DNA from: Thalassia testudinum | Taxonomy: Eukaryota > Streptophyta > Magnoliopsida > Alismatales > Hydrocharitaceae | DNA: 64,000 nucleotides | Reading direction: 5' to 3' | NCBI GenBank assembly: GCA_037157565.1 | Contig: JAZHRO010000003.1 | Location: forward strand, 43,165,001-43,229,000 | In this document: positions 46,050-58,119 of the stretch, piece by piece | Layout: each line of letters begins with the position of its first letter | Numbering within the stretch: the stretch's first letter is position 1 | The notes under the pieces: model-generated | The model's database searches: none | Told to the model about the DNA's origin: nothing | What the model saw: the letters and a program-made list of their open reading frames with translations, nothing else | Made by a program: the position numbers and the translations under genes

Positions 46050-47230
46050 AGCGTTGAAATCTAATTGTATCTTTTGGGCTCTCGTGTTACCATCTTTACA
46101 AATCACGCGGCCATTCGTCATCTCATGCATAAGAAGGATGCAAAGCCTCGATTGATTCATTAGATCCTTCTCCTTCAAGAGTTTGATCTTGAGATATGAT
46201 ATAAGGTCGAAGCTCAGAATGTGTTCGCAGACCATCTCTCGAGACTCGACCCAGACCATATTTGACTTACCTTGTAGTTGAATAAATCTTTTCTTGATGA
46301 GCACCTTCTAGCGATATATGTGGAAAGTGGACTATGGCATGCCGATGTTACTAATTACCTTGCTACTAGATTCATTCCACGAGGCTGGCCTAAAAACCAG
46401 TGCTAGCATCTCATTGCAGAAGCAAAGTATTATTTCTGGTATAATCCACTTCTTTTTAGAGTAGGTGCTGATCAAATCATCCATCATTGTCTTCCTAACA
46501 GTGAGTTCCTCAGCGTGCTATCCTTTTGCCATGATCAAGCCTGCAGAGGCCACTTTTCTGGGAGGAAAACTGTAGCCAAGGTGTTGTAGTGTGAATTCTT
46601 TTGGCCTTCCCTTAATCAGGATGCACACAATTACACTAAGCATTACACTAGGTGCCAATCGCTTGAGTTAATGTCACGTCGTGACATGATACCCTTGCAA
46701 TCCATCCTAGCTGTAGAAATTTTTTATATTTGAGGAATTGATTTTATGAGCCCCTTTCCTCCATCCAACGGTTTCAAGTGTATCCTTGTTGCTGTTGATT
46801 ATGTCTCAAAATGGATTGAAGCTATTCCTGTGCACCATGTTGATCATGTTGTTACCACCAAAATCATTAAGGACTTCATCTTTAAGCACTTTGGGATCCA
46901 TCGAGTCATCATTTTAGATGGAGGAAGCCATTTTACTCATTCGTCTTTTTAGGCACTTTTGAGGAAATACGGAGTCCACCATCGTATCGCTTCTTCATAT
47001 CATCTTCAAACGAACGGCTAGACAAGGGTGTCAAACAGAAAGATCAACCAAATCCTCCAGAAAACAGTTCGACCTGACCATAAAGATTGGTCTAATAAGC
47101 TGATTGATGCCTTATGGGCATATCGAATTGCCTTCAAGGCTCCCCTTGGTATGTCCCCATACAGGATTGTTTTTGGGAAGCCTTGTCACTTGCCGATGGA
47201 GTTGGAGCATCGTGCTTATTGCGTGGTTCA
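46050..47230 (+). pseudogene. Athila RNase H and integrase remnant, part 1
   Basis: Nucleotide-level similarity to 59,705-60,865 is continuous. The RNase H end (HLMHKKDA and the region before the integrase) is recognisable with frame changes at 46,050-46,300. The integrase zinc-finger and core follow, with [20 protein letters not shown] (46,746 on) and ILDGGSHF. The second catalytic Asp is kept, but the region that should hold the catalytic Glu carries a stop and reads TRVSNR, so the active site is lost. The gene is split at 47,230 by an inserted LTR and resumes at 48,994. RT and everything upstream are deleted. Confidence 0.8.
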
Positions 47231-48988
47231 TGAAAGAGCGATATTCGTTTTCGATAAAAACTTTGACATAAAATGTTGCGTCGTTGTAAAATGTTGCGTG
47301 GTAAAAAATCACTTTTCAAAACATTTTAATTCTCAAAACTAACCACGAAGAGTTAGGTCGTCTCCACAGGGAGGAATTAGCCTATTTCAACTAGTGAATA
47401 GTCTCTCGTTTATTCGGGAAACTCAACGTGTACGCATACTAACTGGTGCACGTGTTTTCAACATAAATTCTTGATTTAAATAATTAATCAATAATGTAAG
47501 GGTGCACATGTAAAATCACCACAATGGAAACACGTGAATCATGATCTTAGTATTGACAAGCATCGTTAATCTTAATCAAAACTGAATTCGTTTCCCATAA
47601 CCAATGTTCCAAACTCTATCATGTATGAGAAGAGTTCAGTTATGTGTAATTATGATAGATAGGAGGGATATTCATGCAAATCTTTCAGAATATGATAATT
47701 CAATAAATAAATGAATAGTTTTTTTTACAATGGAATACCCCGTAAATACTAATTCAAAGGGAAATAGAGGAATTCCCTTCTCTCTTCTTCACGCGCGAGG
47801 AGGCATGGTGGCTGGCCGACTGAAGCCCGGTGGCGGTGCATGGGAGAGAGACGGTCGCGACGGCGGTGATGGGGTAGCTGAAGGTGGTCGGACGTGGTTG
47901 GACGGTGGAGGAGAACGTTGAGGTCGACGGTGAGTTTGGGTGCTTGTAATGGCCGTATGAAGCGAGGAGGCGGCTACAACTTTGGGTTCCTTCACTGCAT
48001 GACCAATGCGAGGAAGAAGAAGATGAACAGTTGTCCGTGGGTGCGCAAGGGAGAGGGGCTGGTGCGTGGTGCATGAGGAGCTTGCACGCAGGCAACGTGT
48101 TGCTGGTGCGTGTGTGCAGCGCCACACGGAGGTGGATGGGTGCGCACACGAGGGTGGTTGCTGCTACGAGGATGTTGCACGTGCACAAGGGTGTGGTTGC
48201 TTGCGAGCTTGGTTGCCTGCGGCTACGGCTGCGAGATGGTGAATAGTGGAGAGATGTGATGGAAGGTTGGTTTTGGTAGTGGTGAAGAAGGTGATAGATG
48301 ATAGCTGCGGTTGTAGTGGTGGTGGTCATGTGCTGTCACCACACGACCCACGCAGTGAAGCTTGCGGTGAAGGTGGAAGGAGTCTGCTTTAGATCATGGT
48401 GCATGCCATGTTCATGGTGTATGCAGTTTCCACAGTAGCAGAGATGGAGAAGAAGTCCCCGCCAGGGGGAGCGATCCCTCCCTCCAGAAGCCTGGGCCTT
48501 TTCTTTTTAGAACCTCACGCTGTTGCGGCTTTCTCTCCCAATCTGTTTCCTTTCCCCGAGGACTCAGCTCTTCCAACGAATTGGCAGCAGTGGTGAAGCA
48601 GTGGCGGTGTCGATAGACTCGGAGGGAGTTGTTGCGAGGAGGAAGGCGGTGCTCTATTTAGGTTGGGCACATCAGACGTCTAGATTTAGTTCAGGACGCC
48701 TTAAAATTGTAAATTGTAGCATATCCACAATTGATGGTTAATACGTCCAAACTGTCCTCAAGATGTCTTATGTAATGACTTTGGACGTTTGAATGATGCC
48801 TTCTAGTTTCTTGCACTTATCCTGCATCAACCATATAGATTATCATAACCATATATTATAAAATTGGTGCACAAAATTATACGCAGACTATGGTGAATTA
48901 TCAATTAACTCCTAATTAATTAGAAACTAAGGACAGATAATTAAAGAGTACTTAGGCTAAATAATGGTCCACTAAAGTGGACTTATCA
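47231..48988 (-). mobile_element. Solo LTR inserted in the integrase gene
   Basis: The inserted 1,758 bases begin TGAAAGAGCG and end GGACTTATCA, so they have TG...CA ends. The five bases before (GTTCA) and after (GTTCG) are a near-perfect target duplication, and removing the insert restores alignment with the other integrase copy. On the minus strand it contains TCCTCCCTGTGGAGACGACC, the typical tail of Athila/Tat LTRs, so it lies in reverse orientation. It has no internal region, as expected after recombination between two LTRs. Reading frames in its GC-rich part (47,750-48,600) are compositional. Confidence 0.75.
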
Positions 48989-48993
48989 GTTCG

Positions 48994-49384
48994 CTAGTGT
49001 AAGCACGACCTAGACCAATGTGATCAAGAAAGGAAACTCCAACTCCAAGAATTAGAAGAGGTACGTCGTGAAGCCTATGACTCTGCCTTGACCTTTAAAC
49101 AATGAACCAAGGCCTTTCACGACAGCCACATTAGGCGGAAGGAGTTTAAGCCATCACAACAGGTTTGACTTTATAATGCCTAGCTCAAATTCTTTCCTGG
49201 AAAACTAAAGTTCAAATGCATTAGTCCTTTTCTGGTCTTGAAACCTTTTCCCAATGATACTGTCGAAATTGAAGATCCCAAAACTGGGCATAAATTTACG
49301 GTTAATGTGTAGCGATTGAAACAGTATCTCACTCATAAGCCTGCCCCCATTGGTGAAACAGTTGCCTTGCTGGAGAGTAACTAA
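48994..49384 (+). pseudogene. Athila integrase remnant, part 2 (C-terminal)
   Basis: The sequence continues the integrase after the solo LTR, with CTAGTGTAAGCACGACCTAG corresponding to the region after GGTTCACC at 60,860. It runs through KRRKEFKPSQQ-like and RLKQYLTHKPAP-like residues to a TAA at 49,381. Several stops are present, including the TGA in CAATGAACC at about 49,102. Confidence 0.7.
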
Positions 49385-50775
49385 CTCCTGCCTTATCCTG
49401 AGTCCAACTGGGGACGGTAAATTCAACGCTCATTAGGAGGCACCCCAACACCCTTTCACTTTCATTGCACATTTCATTTCATTTCATTCCACTTCACTTC
49501 ACTTCGTACTTCACCACCTACCATCCACCCACCTATCCACCCTACTTTATACCCTGTACTTTCTCTTGCACCAAGACCCTTTAACCCTGTCTAACCCTTT
49601 TGCATGCATATGAGGGCATAGCATGATTTGTCATGGGGGGATGGATAGGCATCCATAGGATCTAGGTATTATTTAGGTATTATGCAGATTCTTATCCATT
49701 ACACATATCCATCTTTAATATATATAGATAGCCTTATTGAAGAAACCCATAAAAATTAAAAAAAATCTTGAAAAGTTCCAAAGAAAATTATAAAACACAG
49801 AAAGTCCATAAAAATTGAAAATTCAAAAACTAAAAAAAAAATGTTTTCAAAAGTGTTTATCTATGATATGAATGCTGAAGCAAAAATAAAATAAGTATTT
49901 ATGAACATTCAACCTTTGCTTTAAAAACTTTCCGGGCCACAGAAGCTTGATTCGCTCAAGCTTTGGCTTAATACACTCAAGCATTGACAAGATAGACCAG
50001 GATCTCTCCTAACTTAGGATGTATTCTTGTACCTGAGTCACCAATACATAATTCGTTGGTTTGGTTTTGCTTGGGAGTCTAGGTAACCTTAGTTTACACT
50101 ACATAGAGTCAGGAAAGACCAGATGAACTTAAAATTCAACCCTAGTGCTCATTAGAGAAGGTGGAGTCCTTACTTATGAGAGCAGGTAGACTTTTTATCC
50201 CAGTCTTTAGTCTTGTATTTAAGAGAATCTCTTTCCACCAAAATACTTACCCACCAAATAAGTGTGCTCTACCAAATAAAGTTGTAGGAGACATACTGAC
50301 ATTTCCTTTCACAAAAAAAAATAAGGTAGAAAAAAATATAGAAAAAGTAAAAAAGAATAGAAAAAAGATATTCATTTGAGTAAGTCAGTTTGTTCTCCAA
50401 ATTCCTGTAAAGTCTTCCACCAAAAAGATTTTTGAGGGTGATTACAAATACCCTATTTTCACCAAATATTCTTTGAGCCACAACGCAATAAAAGTTGGAT
50501 TGAGTGTTCACCCATTTTTTTGGGGAGTTTATCCAAAGACATGAGCTGAAGCTGGGACCAACCTGAACTTTAAAAGACATGAAAACCCAGACTTGAGTCT
50601 TAATGTTCATCTGGTTAGTCTTGATTATTCACTAAGCACAACTATAACCTCTTAGCTTTTGAGCTTGGCAAAACCCTCTAAGTCCTGGAAATCACACTTA
50701 AGGTTTAAATATCAAGAGTCCTTATTAATCGAGAGATGGTCTATATTATGTAAGGCCTGAATTATGGTAGTCTTC
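49385..50775 (+). other. 3' untranslated region of the older Athila copy
   Basis: It aligns with 61,250-62,466. It contains the conserved post-ORF motif (49,421-49,449, ATTCAACGCTCATTAGGAGG then CACCCC) and the internal purine tract (49,610-49,644, TCATGGGGGGATGG). No env-like frame is present. Similarity to the younger element stops at about 50,778. Confidence 0.65.
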
Positions 50776-50859
50776 TGATAAACATGCATGAATTCATGAT
50801 AAAATGCTTATTTATGATAGTTCCTAGGCCTCGCATTGCATATCATAATATAAATATTA

Positions 50860-51415
50860 CATAACATGCATTGCATTGTATTTAGTATAGTTTGTATATT
50901 ATGTATATTAATTTCAACATTTTATATGGCCAGGAGACAGTGTGACATCATTATGGGCTTCAGATGAAGAATCCGACCGTACGGATGGATCTAGAGCGAC
51001 GATCACAGTTCGTCAGAGCAAAAATCACCCCGATCAGAGCTTCGTAGCATCCTCTACAAGAAGAAGGAGATGGACGGCCCAGATAGCGCCACGTGGCACC
51101 ATCTAGGCTACCCTACATGAACCATAGCCCCCAGCCTTGCCTCAAGAAGAGAGTCCCAGCCGTTGGATCTCAATCCAACGGTTGAGAAGCGCCCTGCATT
51201 GCCTAGCCTTAAGCATCTCAAGGAAGACATCAACTTGATCGTTGGGTCGAGGCATGCGGCCGCACCTCACCTCCACGTGACCAAGAAACTTCTTGGCCAA
51301 ACGGTAGTGCACCCGCTCCTCAAAAGAAAGGTGCAGGTTCGAGCCACAATCCTCTGCGCCCCCTTCAGCGCCCGAAGAAATTGGACCGCTCGATCTTGAT
51401 CAAGCGGTTGGTGTT
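50860..51415. repeat. Segment X, copy 2, directly before the younger element
   Basis: It resembles 42,760-43,240: TATGGCCAGGAGACAG, AATCCGACCGTACGGATGGA, CTCTACAAGAAGAAGGAGAT, GCGCCACGTGGCACCATC, then hairpins at 51,157-51,184 and 51,385-51,408. It ends at the LTR start 51,416 and is probably the flank or part of an older LTR into which the younger element inserted. Confidence 0.5.
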
Positions 51416-51752
51416 TGATTGCACATCAAAAATACACCAATAAATATGCCATCTTGTGTTATTTCCTAGCACTGCCATTGCATCTTAGGTAGCTATAGTT
51501 GCATTTGTAAAAAAAGACACATGCATGCATTTTTAAAAAGGGGAGGAGAATGCGAATAATTGGCCATTTAATTAACATCTTCTTCAAGTGCTACCTCGCA
51601 ATTTCACCTTCTTCATTTCTTTATTTGCTTTGAATTTCTTCTCCCTCGCGCGGCTCAGGGCATGGGGCATGCACTTGTTCGCGCCATTCCTCTGCCAACT
51701 GCATGGCTGGACTTCCTCTACCAGTAGCATGGCGGTGGCATGCATCTCCTTC

Positions 51753-51760
51753 TTTAAATA
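51753..51760 (+). promoter_or_regulatory. TATA-like box of the Athila LTR
   Basis: TTTAAATA in CTTCTTTAAATAGCC lies 337 bases into the LTR and is identical in the 3' LTR at 62,942. Similar position in the older LTR is taken by TATATAA (44,352). Confidence 0.55.
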
Positions 51761-51895
51761 GCCTCGCCCTCTCCCTTGCGCAAGGGAGAGCCTGGAACAC
51801 ACACCACTTGCAAACACTTTGCTCCAGGCCAACCTCCTCCCCTCCATATGCAGGATCTCTTCCCACTGAAGAGATACACTGCGAGCAGGAGCAGG

Positions 51896-51926
51896 CTCAC
51901 AGTGGTCCCACGACCACCACTGTGAG
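51896..51926. other. Perfect 11-bp LTR hairpin
   Basis: CTCACAGTGGT and ACCACTGTGAG pair perfectly around a 9-base loop. It lies about 140 bases downstream of the TATA-like box, so it would be in the RNA leader. A second, bulged hairpin (CCGCCCAGCT with GGTGGGCGTGG) follows directly. Both are kept in the 3' LTR (63,085-63,115). Confidence 0.65.
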
Positions 51927-52539
51927 TACCACCGCCCAGCTCCTTCATGAGCAGGTGGGCGTGGTGGTTTCACCCTCTGTTTTCACCGCTTAACACCCTC
52001 GCCGCCATTGTCAAAGCTCCAAGGTATGAAGCTTCAGCAGCAGCGACGGTCGCCTGCAACCGCGCAAGCCACCGTGCGCACGCCAGCAGACATCCGCAGG
52101 CTATTCCCGCACGCACAGGCTCCTTCCTGCGCGCCCGCACACGCAGAATCAGCCGCAACCAGTTGTCCACTCCGCGCGACACTGTAGCTACTGTTCACGC
52201 CTCTTAGCGCAGAACTGTAGCAACAGTGTGGTGACCGATTTGTTTCTCACTTATCCGGTCACCGCGTGGTCTCTCTCCTCGCCCGCAACCCACTCCAGCC
52301 GGTTGCCAGCGTCTGCGCCCGCTCTCGCCCGCGTCCACTCCCGCCCGCCGCACAGTGCACTACGTTGCCCTCTCTCTCACACTCCCGCACCCGCCTGCGT
52401 GCGACGACAGTGAGCGCGTGACCTCCAACACCCGCACACAACCCTTGTGCGCATGCGCATGCCCTGGCCACCAGACGACGCCCACGGCCGCCAGATGTCT
52501 TAACTCGCCTGCTCTCTCTCACACTCCTCCAGCGTGCAC

Positions 52540-52705
52540 TCCCACACTCATACACACACACACACACTAGTACACATACACACTCGTACACTCACACACT
52601 CACTTGTACACACCTATACATACTTATACATACATATATATATATTTATACATATATATATACATACATATATACATATATATATATCTATAGATATAAA
52701 TATAT

Positions 52706-52736
<31 letters not shown>

Positions 52737-53035
52737 TACATATATTACTATATATATATATATATACATAAACATATCTATATATATCTATATACATATA
52801 TTACTATATATATATATCTATATAGTTAAATATATATACATATATATCTAGTTACAAATATATATATATATACCTATATATATATTTACATATCTATATA
52901 TATACATACATAACTACATATACACCTAAATAATTATAACCCTATCTATATATACATACATACATACATACATATATATATATATGTATATATGTATATA
53001 TATATACATATGTATATATATATATATACACATCA
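52540..53035. repeat. Long (CA)n/(TA)n/(TACA)n microsatellite in the 5' LTR
   Basis: About 500 bases consist of CACACA, TACATACA and TATATA runs. Long reading frames through it (His/Thr- and Tyr/Ile-rich) are products of the repeat. Confidence 0.9.
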
Positions 53036-53818
53036 CCTACCTGTATCCATACGCCCTTGCATTAGTCACTCCACCACGCATTATATCGCGGGAATATCTG
53101 CACTAGTTGCTGATATTCCCCGACACCTGCATAAAGCAAGTGCCTCTGCACACACTCCCACACATCCATCATACACTCTACGCGGCACTTTGTCTTGTTG
53201 GTTGCATCTTACTAGACGTAGACCAACTCGACACTGTGCTACACGTCATTTCCACTTCCACCCCCACCCCTATATATATAATATATATATCTATATATAT
53301 ATAGACTATATTTATTTCTTTACAAGCAACCTATCTTATTTTTATTTCCTTTTTTTGTTTCCTGCTATTAAAAAGATAAAAAAAAGAGTAAAAGAGAAAA
53401 GATAATCATTGTCTTGCAGGTACTCGATCTTACAAATAGCAGGGCCAATTCTTTTGGAAACCCTAAGTTGGCTCAAAGCCAAGAACAATTTGGCTAAAGC
53501 CAAGGACCTGATTTTAAGGGTGTGCCTCAAGGATAATATTATCAACAAAAAAATCTTAAATAGAAAAAAAACCAAAAAACATAATAAACGCACGGAAGAG
53601 ATATGTTTTAGGAAAGGCATAGAAACTTCTTCACCTTTAATCCCCGCCTCCCTGAGATCGACCCTGGGCCTAAAAGTGACAAAGATAAAATTAAGTAGGC
53701 TAGGTTAAAAATTTTTGTGAAAGATGGTTAGACTCGATTTAGGTTAACCACTATATTAACTTCAACGATAATTTCACCATATTAACACAACCTATTCGAG
53801 TCCCACCACATCTTTTTC

Positions 53819-53836
53819 TGGCGCCGTTGCCGGGGT
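53819..53836 (+). other. Primer binding site, tRNA-Asp type
   Basis: TGGCGCCGTTGCCGGGGT matches the complement of the plant tRNA-Asp 3' end at 17 of 18 bases. Confidence 0.92.
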
Positions 53837-55365
53837 GGTGCGCATTGAGGTAAGTTTCTACTCCATTCCTTTGAATTTCTCTTCTCACACCCTTCTCTTC
53901 ACGGGTGTTTTTGTTTGCTGGTGTGCAGGTAAACCAGTTGCAAGAAGGTGGCAAGTAGAGGAAGTCGGAGACGTGGCCAGATCCAAGGTGGGAACGAGAG
54001 CGTGAAGTCACCAACGCCGCACTGGAGCTTCACCCACGTTGGTGAAAAGGTAGGTCTCTCTCTCTTAGCAACTTAGGTTAACTTGTCACCTAAATAAATA
54101 AAAAAAACCTAAAAACACTTCTTGGGATTTCTTGGGGCAAGTGGATTAAAAATCACTTGTTTGATTGTTTGCTATCATCCCCACCGCCTCGAGATTTCCC
54201 GCCAAACTTCGCATAGCAAAGATCCAAGAATCTTGATTCTTGAATCTTTCGTCGTGTGAATTATTCTTTGAGGCAAGATTAAATAGATTGACTGCCATCC
54301 CTCCTTGCCTCATTTATCCGCAATTCAAGATCACATTTTTTGGTGGGGAGACTTGGAATTGAGTTGATTCCAACCCCACCACGACCTTTCACATGCCTTA
54401 GATTTGATCCCGAATATTTCAACCCCAAGACTTTGATTTTCTTTACATTATCTTGTGGTTGAGCCTTGTGTGTGAAACATTATTTTGGTGATTGGGAGCA
54501 CTTGAATTGAAGTGCTTTGGCTCCCTTTCACACTAACCTAAAATTGACTCGTACATCCACACATAGAAATTTTCACCTAGGGAAGCCCATTGCATTTTTA
54601 GCATGCATTAACCAACTCACATTAAAGAAGGGTTTGTTGGGCATAGAAGAACTTGTATTTTCTCAAAACCTGAAGATTGGTTGAATTGGTAACTCAGCGA
54701 AATCTTAAAATCCATACTACTTAAGGCTGAAATTTTAAAAACCATTCACCAACTAAAACTTCAATTTGGGGAGATTTCCCCGTTGCATGCTTGGTTTACA
54801 CACTTTCTAAAATCAACACACTTGGGCATTACCTGTATACAACGCCCTTCACATTCCTGAAGCACTTGATCCTAAGCCTCTAATTAAAACTGATAGCAAC
54901 TTGACCCTTATTAAGGATTGGAGGTCTAACTATCTATGTGTAGCGCCTACGTGCTGGTGCGTGCTATGGGGTGTCTAAGACTGGGGCAAACGGCCTTTCA
55001 ATCTGGCCCGGTGGTTCCGCGGTGCTCACATTTGGTTCCGTAGGTTGTGATAGTAGGTAACTTAGATCTTTAAGTCTAAGGGCACATTGTAGAGGTTAGG
55101 ACTTTGATTGTCTTGATTTGTCATCAAGTGTACCTTTGCGGTGCCATTTCTCTCATCCTCTTTTTCCCTTCTTATCTCCCCAATTCTTCCTGCGGTAGTG
55201 CATGTTTGGGAGGAGGTCACAAAACCCTGAATTATTTGAATTGTCTGATAATTCTAGAAGGAAAGAAGCCGAATCGTCATCCTTCTCCACAAACATGGTT
55301 GCATGCCCACCCCCAAATTCTGAGGGAGGAAATCGCCCCCTCAAATCCCACCAGGTGGTGGAGCC
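53837..55365 (+). other. Leader between primer site and gag
   Basis: About 1.5 kb without a recognised domain. The length fits the long leaders of Athila elements, and packaging and dimerisation signals are expected here. No frame longer than about 100 codons with a known motif was seen. Confidence 0.5.
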
Positions 55366-58119
55366 ATGAATCCCATAACCTGCCTCCAAGCCCAAATGGA
55401 AATGTATAATGAGCAGATTGAAGCCATTAGGGAAACCTTGGAGGAAATGCAGAACCCTCCCGAACGGGAGGAGCCTAGGTCTCATAGCTCTTATCAAAAT
55501 CCTGCTGCTACAGAGACCATAGGACAAATTTGGGTCCCCATGGGCAGGGACGATTTTAAACTAAAACCCAATATAATTGGCCTAATTAACTTTCACTTCC
55601 ATGGTCTTGCAAGTGAAGATCCTTTTCTTCATTTGGAAGACCTAACCCAATTGGCTGAAATAGTTAAACCAAGAAACATCGGGTTATCAATTGTCCTCAT
55701 GAAAATGTTCCCGTTTTCGTTGCGGGATAAAGCGTCGCAATGGTTACGCACCCTTGGGAGAACCATCCATTCTTGGGAAGAGATGCGAACAACATTTCTC
55801 AAGAAATTCTTCCTAATCGGGCGAACCAATGCACTTCGCCGTGCTATAACCTCCTTTACGCAACAAAATGGCGAACAGTTTCATGAGGCTTGGGAGAAGT
55901 ATAATGACCTCCTCCGAAAGTGTCTGCACCACGGTCTGCCTAAGTGGCATATAGCCCAGATTTTCTATTATGGGCTAAATGAGACTTTGAAGCAGATTGC
56001 TGATACTTCTTGCGGAGGGAATTTCATGAATAAAGACGAGAATGGAGCATTCGAATTATTTGAAAACATGAGTGAAAACTCAATGAACAATGCCTCCATT
56101 ATCGCCTTTAATCGTACCAGCATACCCCGTAATGTTCACGAAGTTGACACGGGACCCTCCCATTCATCCACTGATCTTAACCTTATCTCACAAAAATTGG
56201 ATGAAATCTCCGTCGTGCACAAGAAGCTGGACGAGCTTCTGGCCAATCCTTCCTGTTCTGTGGCAAACACCCCCACCTCACCACTTCGTCACAATCCCAA
56301 TTCTTTCAACGCCAGACTTATCCCCAAAAACCCCGTGAGATCTTCCTTACCGAGTGTCGCACCGAGCGATTCGGTAAGTCATGTGGATCTGGCTTCTGCA
56401 AGCCAGTATTTTGACACAGAGGACCAAGCCTCCGTGTGCTCGGATGCATATTTACATGCGGACTCGTCTTCTGGCTTAGAAGACGCTTGCGCCCTAAGGA
56501 ACAACCCGTTCTCTGTTACTTATAACCCAGGGTGGCGAAATCATCCGAACTTCGCATGGTCCAATAACCCGTAGCGCCAAAACCCCGCAGGTGCGCCAAT
56601 GCGACTGTCCGCACCCGTCATCCCAAGGGCCCAGTCTAATCCTGTGGCAAATCTGCCATCGAGTCCTTGCATACCGCAAATAGAACACGCATCGAGTCCT
56701 CTTGATAAACTGATGCGAATGATGACGGAAATGTCTAAGCGCTATGAAGAGAACATGACCTCTCTTCATCACCAATTGGCACAGCAGAATGCTGAGATCA
56801 GTCAACTATGCATGGCGACTCGATCTCAGGGCACTCTTCCTGCCCAACCTGTTCCCAACTCATGAAATTTCGTACCCCATGGTCCTCAACCACAGGTACG
56901 ACCTTCTCAGGGGTAGGTTCATCAGATTCTGCAGGCTCTGAGCATTCCACCAGGATTTCAGGCTAATCCCGTAGCAACTACACCTCACCCTTATGTCCCT
57001 ATTGAGAACCCTCCACCTTATGATCCCACTGGACCCGCAACGTCCAATGCGATTACTACGAGGAGCGGTAAGCAAACCGTCGATCCTCCTCGACCTGATC
57101 CTAGCCCATCTTTTTCATCGCCCTCTCATTCGAGATGCGCACCGCATTCGCGAGAGGACGATACACCCAAATTAGTGCCAAAATCGGTCCCATTCCCTGA
57201 GGCTCGACTGAGGTAGCCAAAAGGCAAGAAAAAGGATACGCAGGCCTTTGATAACCTGCATAATTTAATCAGGGATGTTGAAATCAAGGTACCCCTGTTA
57301 GAGGCTATCGACCACATACCTATTGTCGCCCGATTTTTCAAAGACTACACTACACCCAGGCGAAAGTCAAAGAAAACAAAGAATCCGATGGTTCTCTCGC
57401 CTCATGTGAGTTGTGCTATACTGTCAAATCTACCACCAAATCAGAAAGATTTGGGCACACCACTTATTTCTTGTAGCATCCAAGGTTGTAATTTTAACCG
57501 TTCTCTGCTTGATCTAGGATCTTCCATCAATCTTATACCAACCATCATGCTCGAGAAATTTGCCTTATGAAATCTGAAACCCACCCCTGTCACGTTATAG
57601 TTGGCAAATCGTTCTGACAAAATACCAAAGGGTGTGGTGGAAGACGTGGTGGTTAGGGTCAACAGTCTCTGTTTTCCTATTGACTTTCTTGTTTTGGATA
57701 TGGAAGTTCCTAGCTCACTTTCTGATTGTCCAATCATCCTTGGTCGACCTTTCTTAGCCACAACCCGCGCCCATATCGACTGCGAGTCGGGCTATATTGA
57801 GATTTCCGTTGGATTTGAGAAGCTTAAGCTTAACATCTTCAAGGCAGTCAAGAACTTTGATTGCGATTGCATCGAGGATGACACGTCTGACGAAGACATG
57901 GCCGTCAGCACGTGTATCGAACTAATAGGGACCTATTCTGACTGCTGTGGATTGCTTTTAAACACAAACGATTGCCTGACCGACACATATTGTGACGTTC
58001 CCCCATCCCTCCCTTTTCCCGTACCTTCTCCTGACCAGACTTCTAACGAGGTTTTCTCCGCTTCCCATACCTCGTGGTCTGAGTCATTCGGGCTACTCAC
58101 CGTCGGTCCACACTCTTGA
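55366..58119 (+). pseudogene. Athila gag and protease, one frame broken by stops
   Basis: The first ATG of the open frame is at 55,366 and opens 402 codons. The gag core lies at residues about 60-250: HFHGLASEDPFLHLEDL, MKMFPFSLRDKASQWLRTLG, FLKKFFLIGRTNALRR, HEAWEKYNDLLRKC, then DENGAFELFENMSENSMNNA. The same frame runs on through stops at 56,572, 56,863, 56,914, 57,214, 57,568 and 57,598. A Pro-rich linker leads to the aspartic protease, with the active-site motif DLGSS coding at 57,511 and the later CPIILGRPFLATTRAHID. The frame ends at 58,117. Gag builds the particle and the protease processes the polyprotein. No zinc knuckle was seen. Confidence 0.88.

Larger units (their letters stand above)
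51416..53810 (+). repeat. 5' LTR of the Athila element
   Basis: It starts TGATTGCACATCAAAAATAC and ends CCCACCACA, 8 bases before the primer site. It contains a TTTAAATA box (51,753), a covarying hairpin (51,896-51,926), a CpG-rich block (52,010-52,500) and a long CA/TA microsatellite (52,540-53,035). The start matches 62,605 onward. Confidence 0.88.

Noticed and set aside
47754..48329. Minus-strand frame of 191 codons
   Set aside because: It lies wholly inside a solo LTR, with low-complexity Ser/Thr/His/Pro composition and no domain.
51584..51973. Minus-strand frame of 129 codons, also seen at 62,896-63,165
   Set aside because: Conserved between two places only because both are LTRs of the same element; no protein family recognised.
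52534..52851. His/Thr and Tyr/Ile-rich frames
   Set aside because: Translations of the CA/TA microsatellite.
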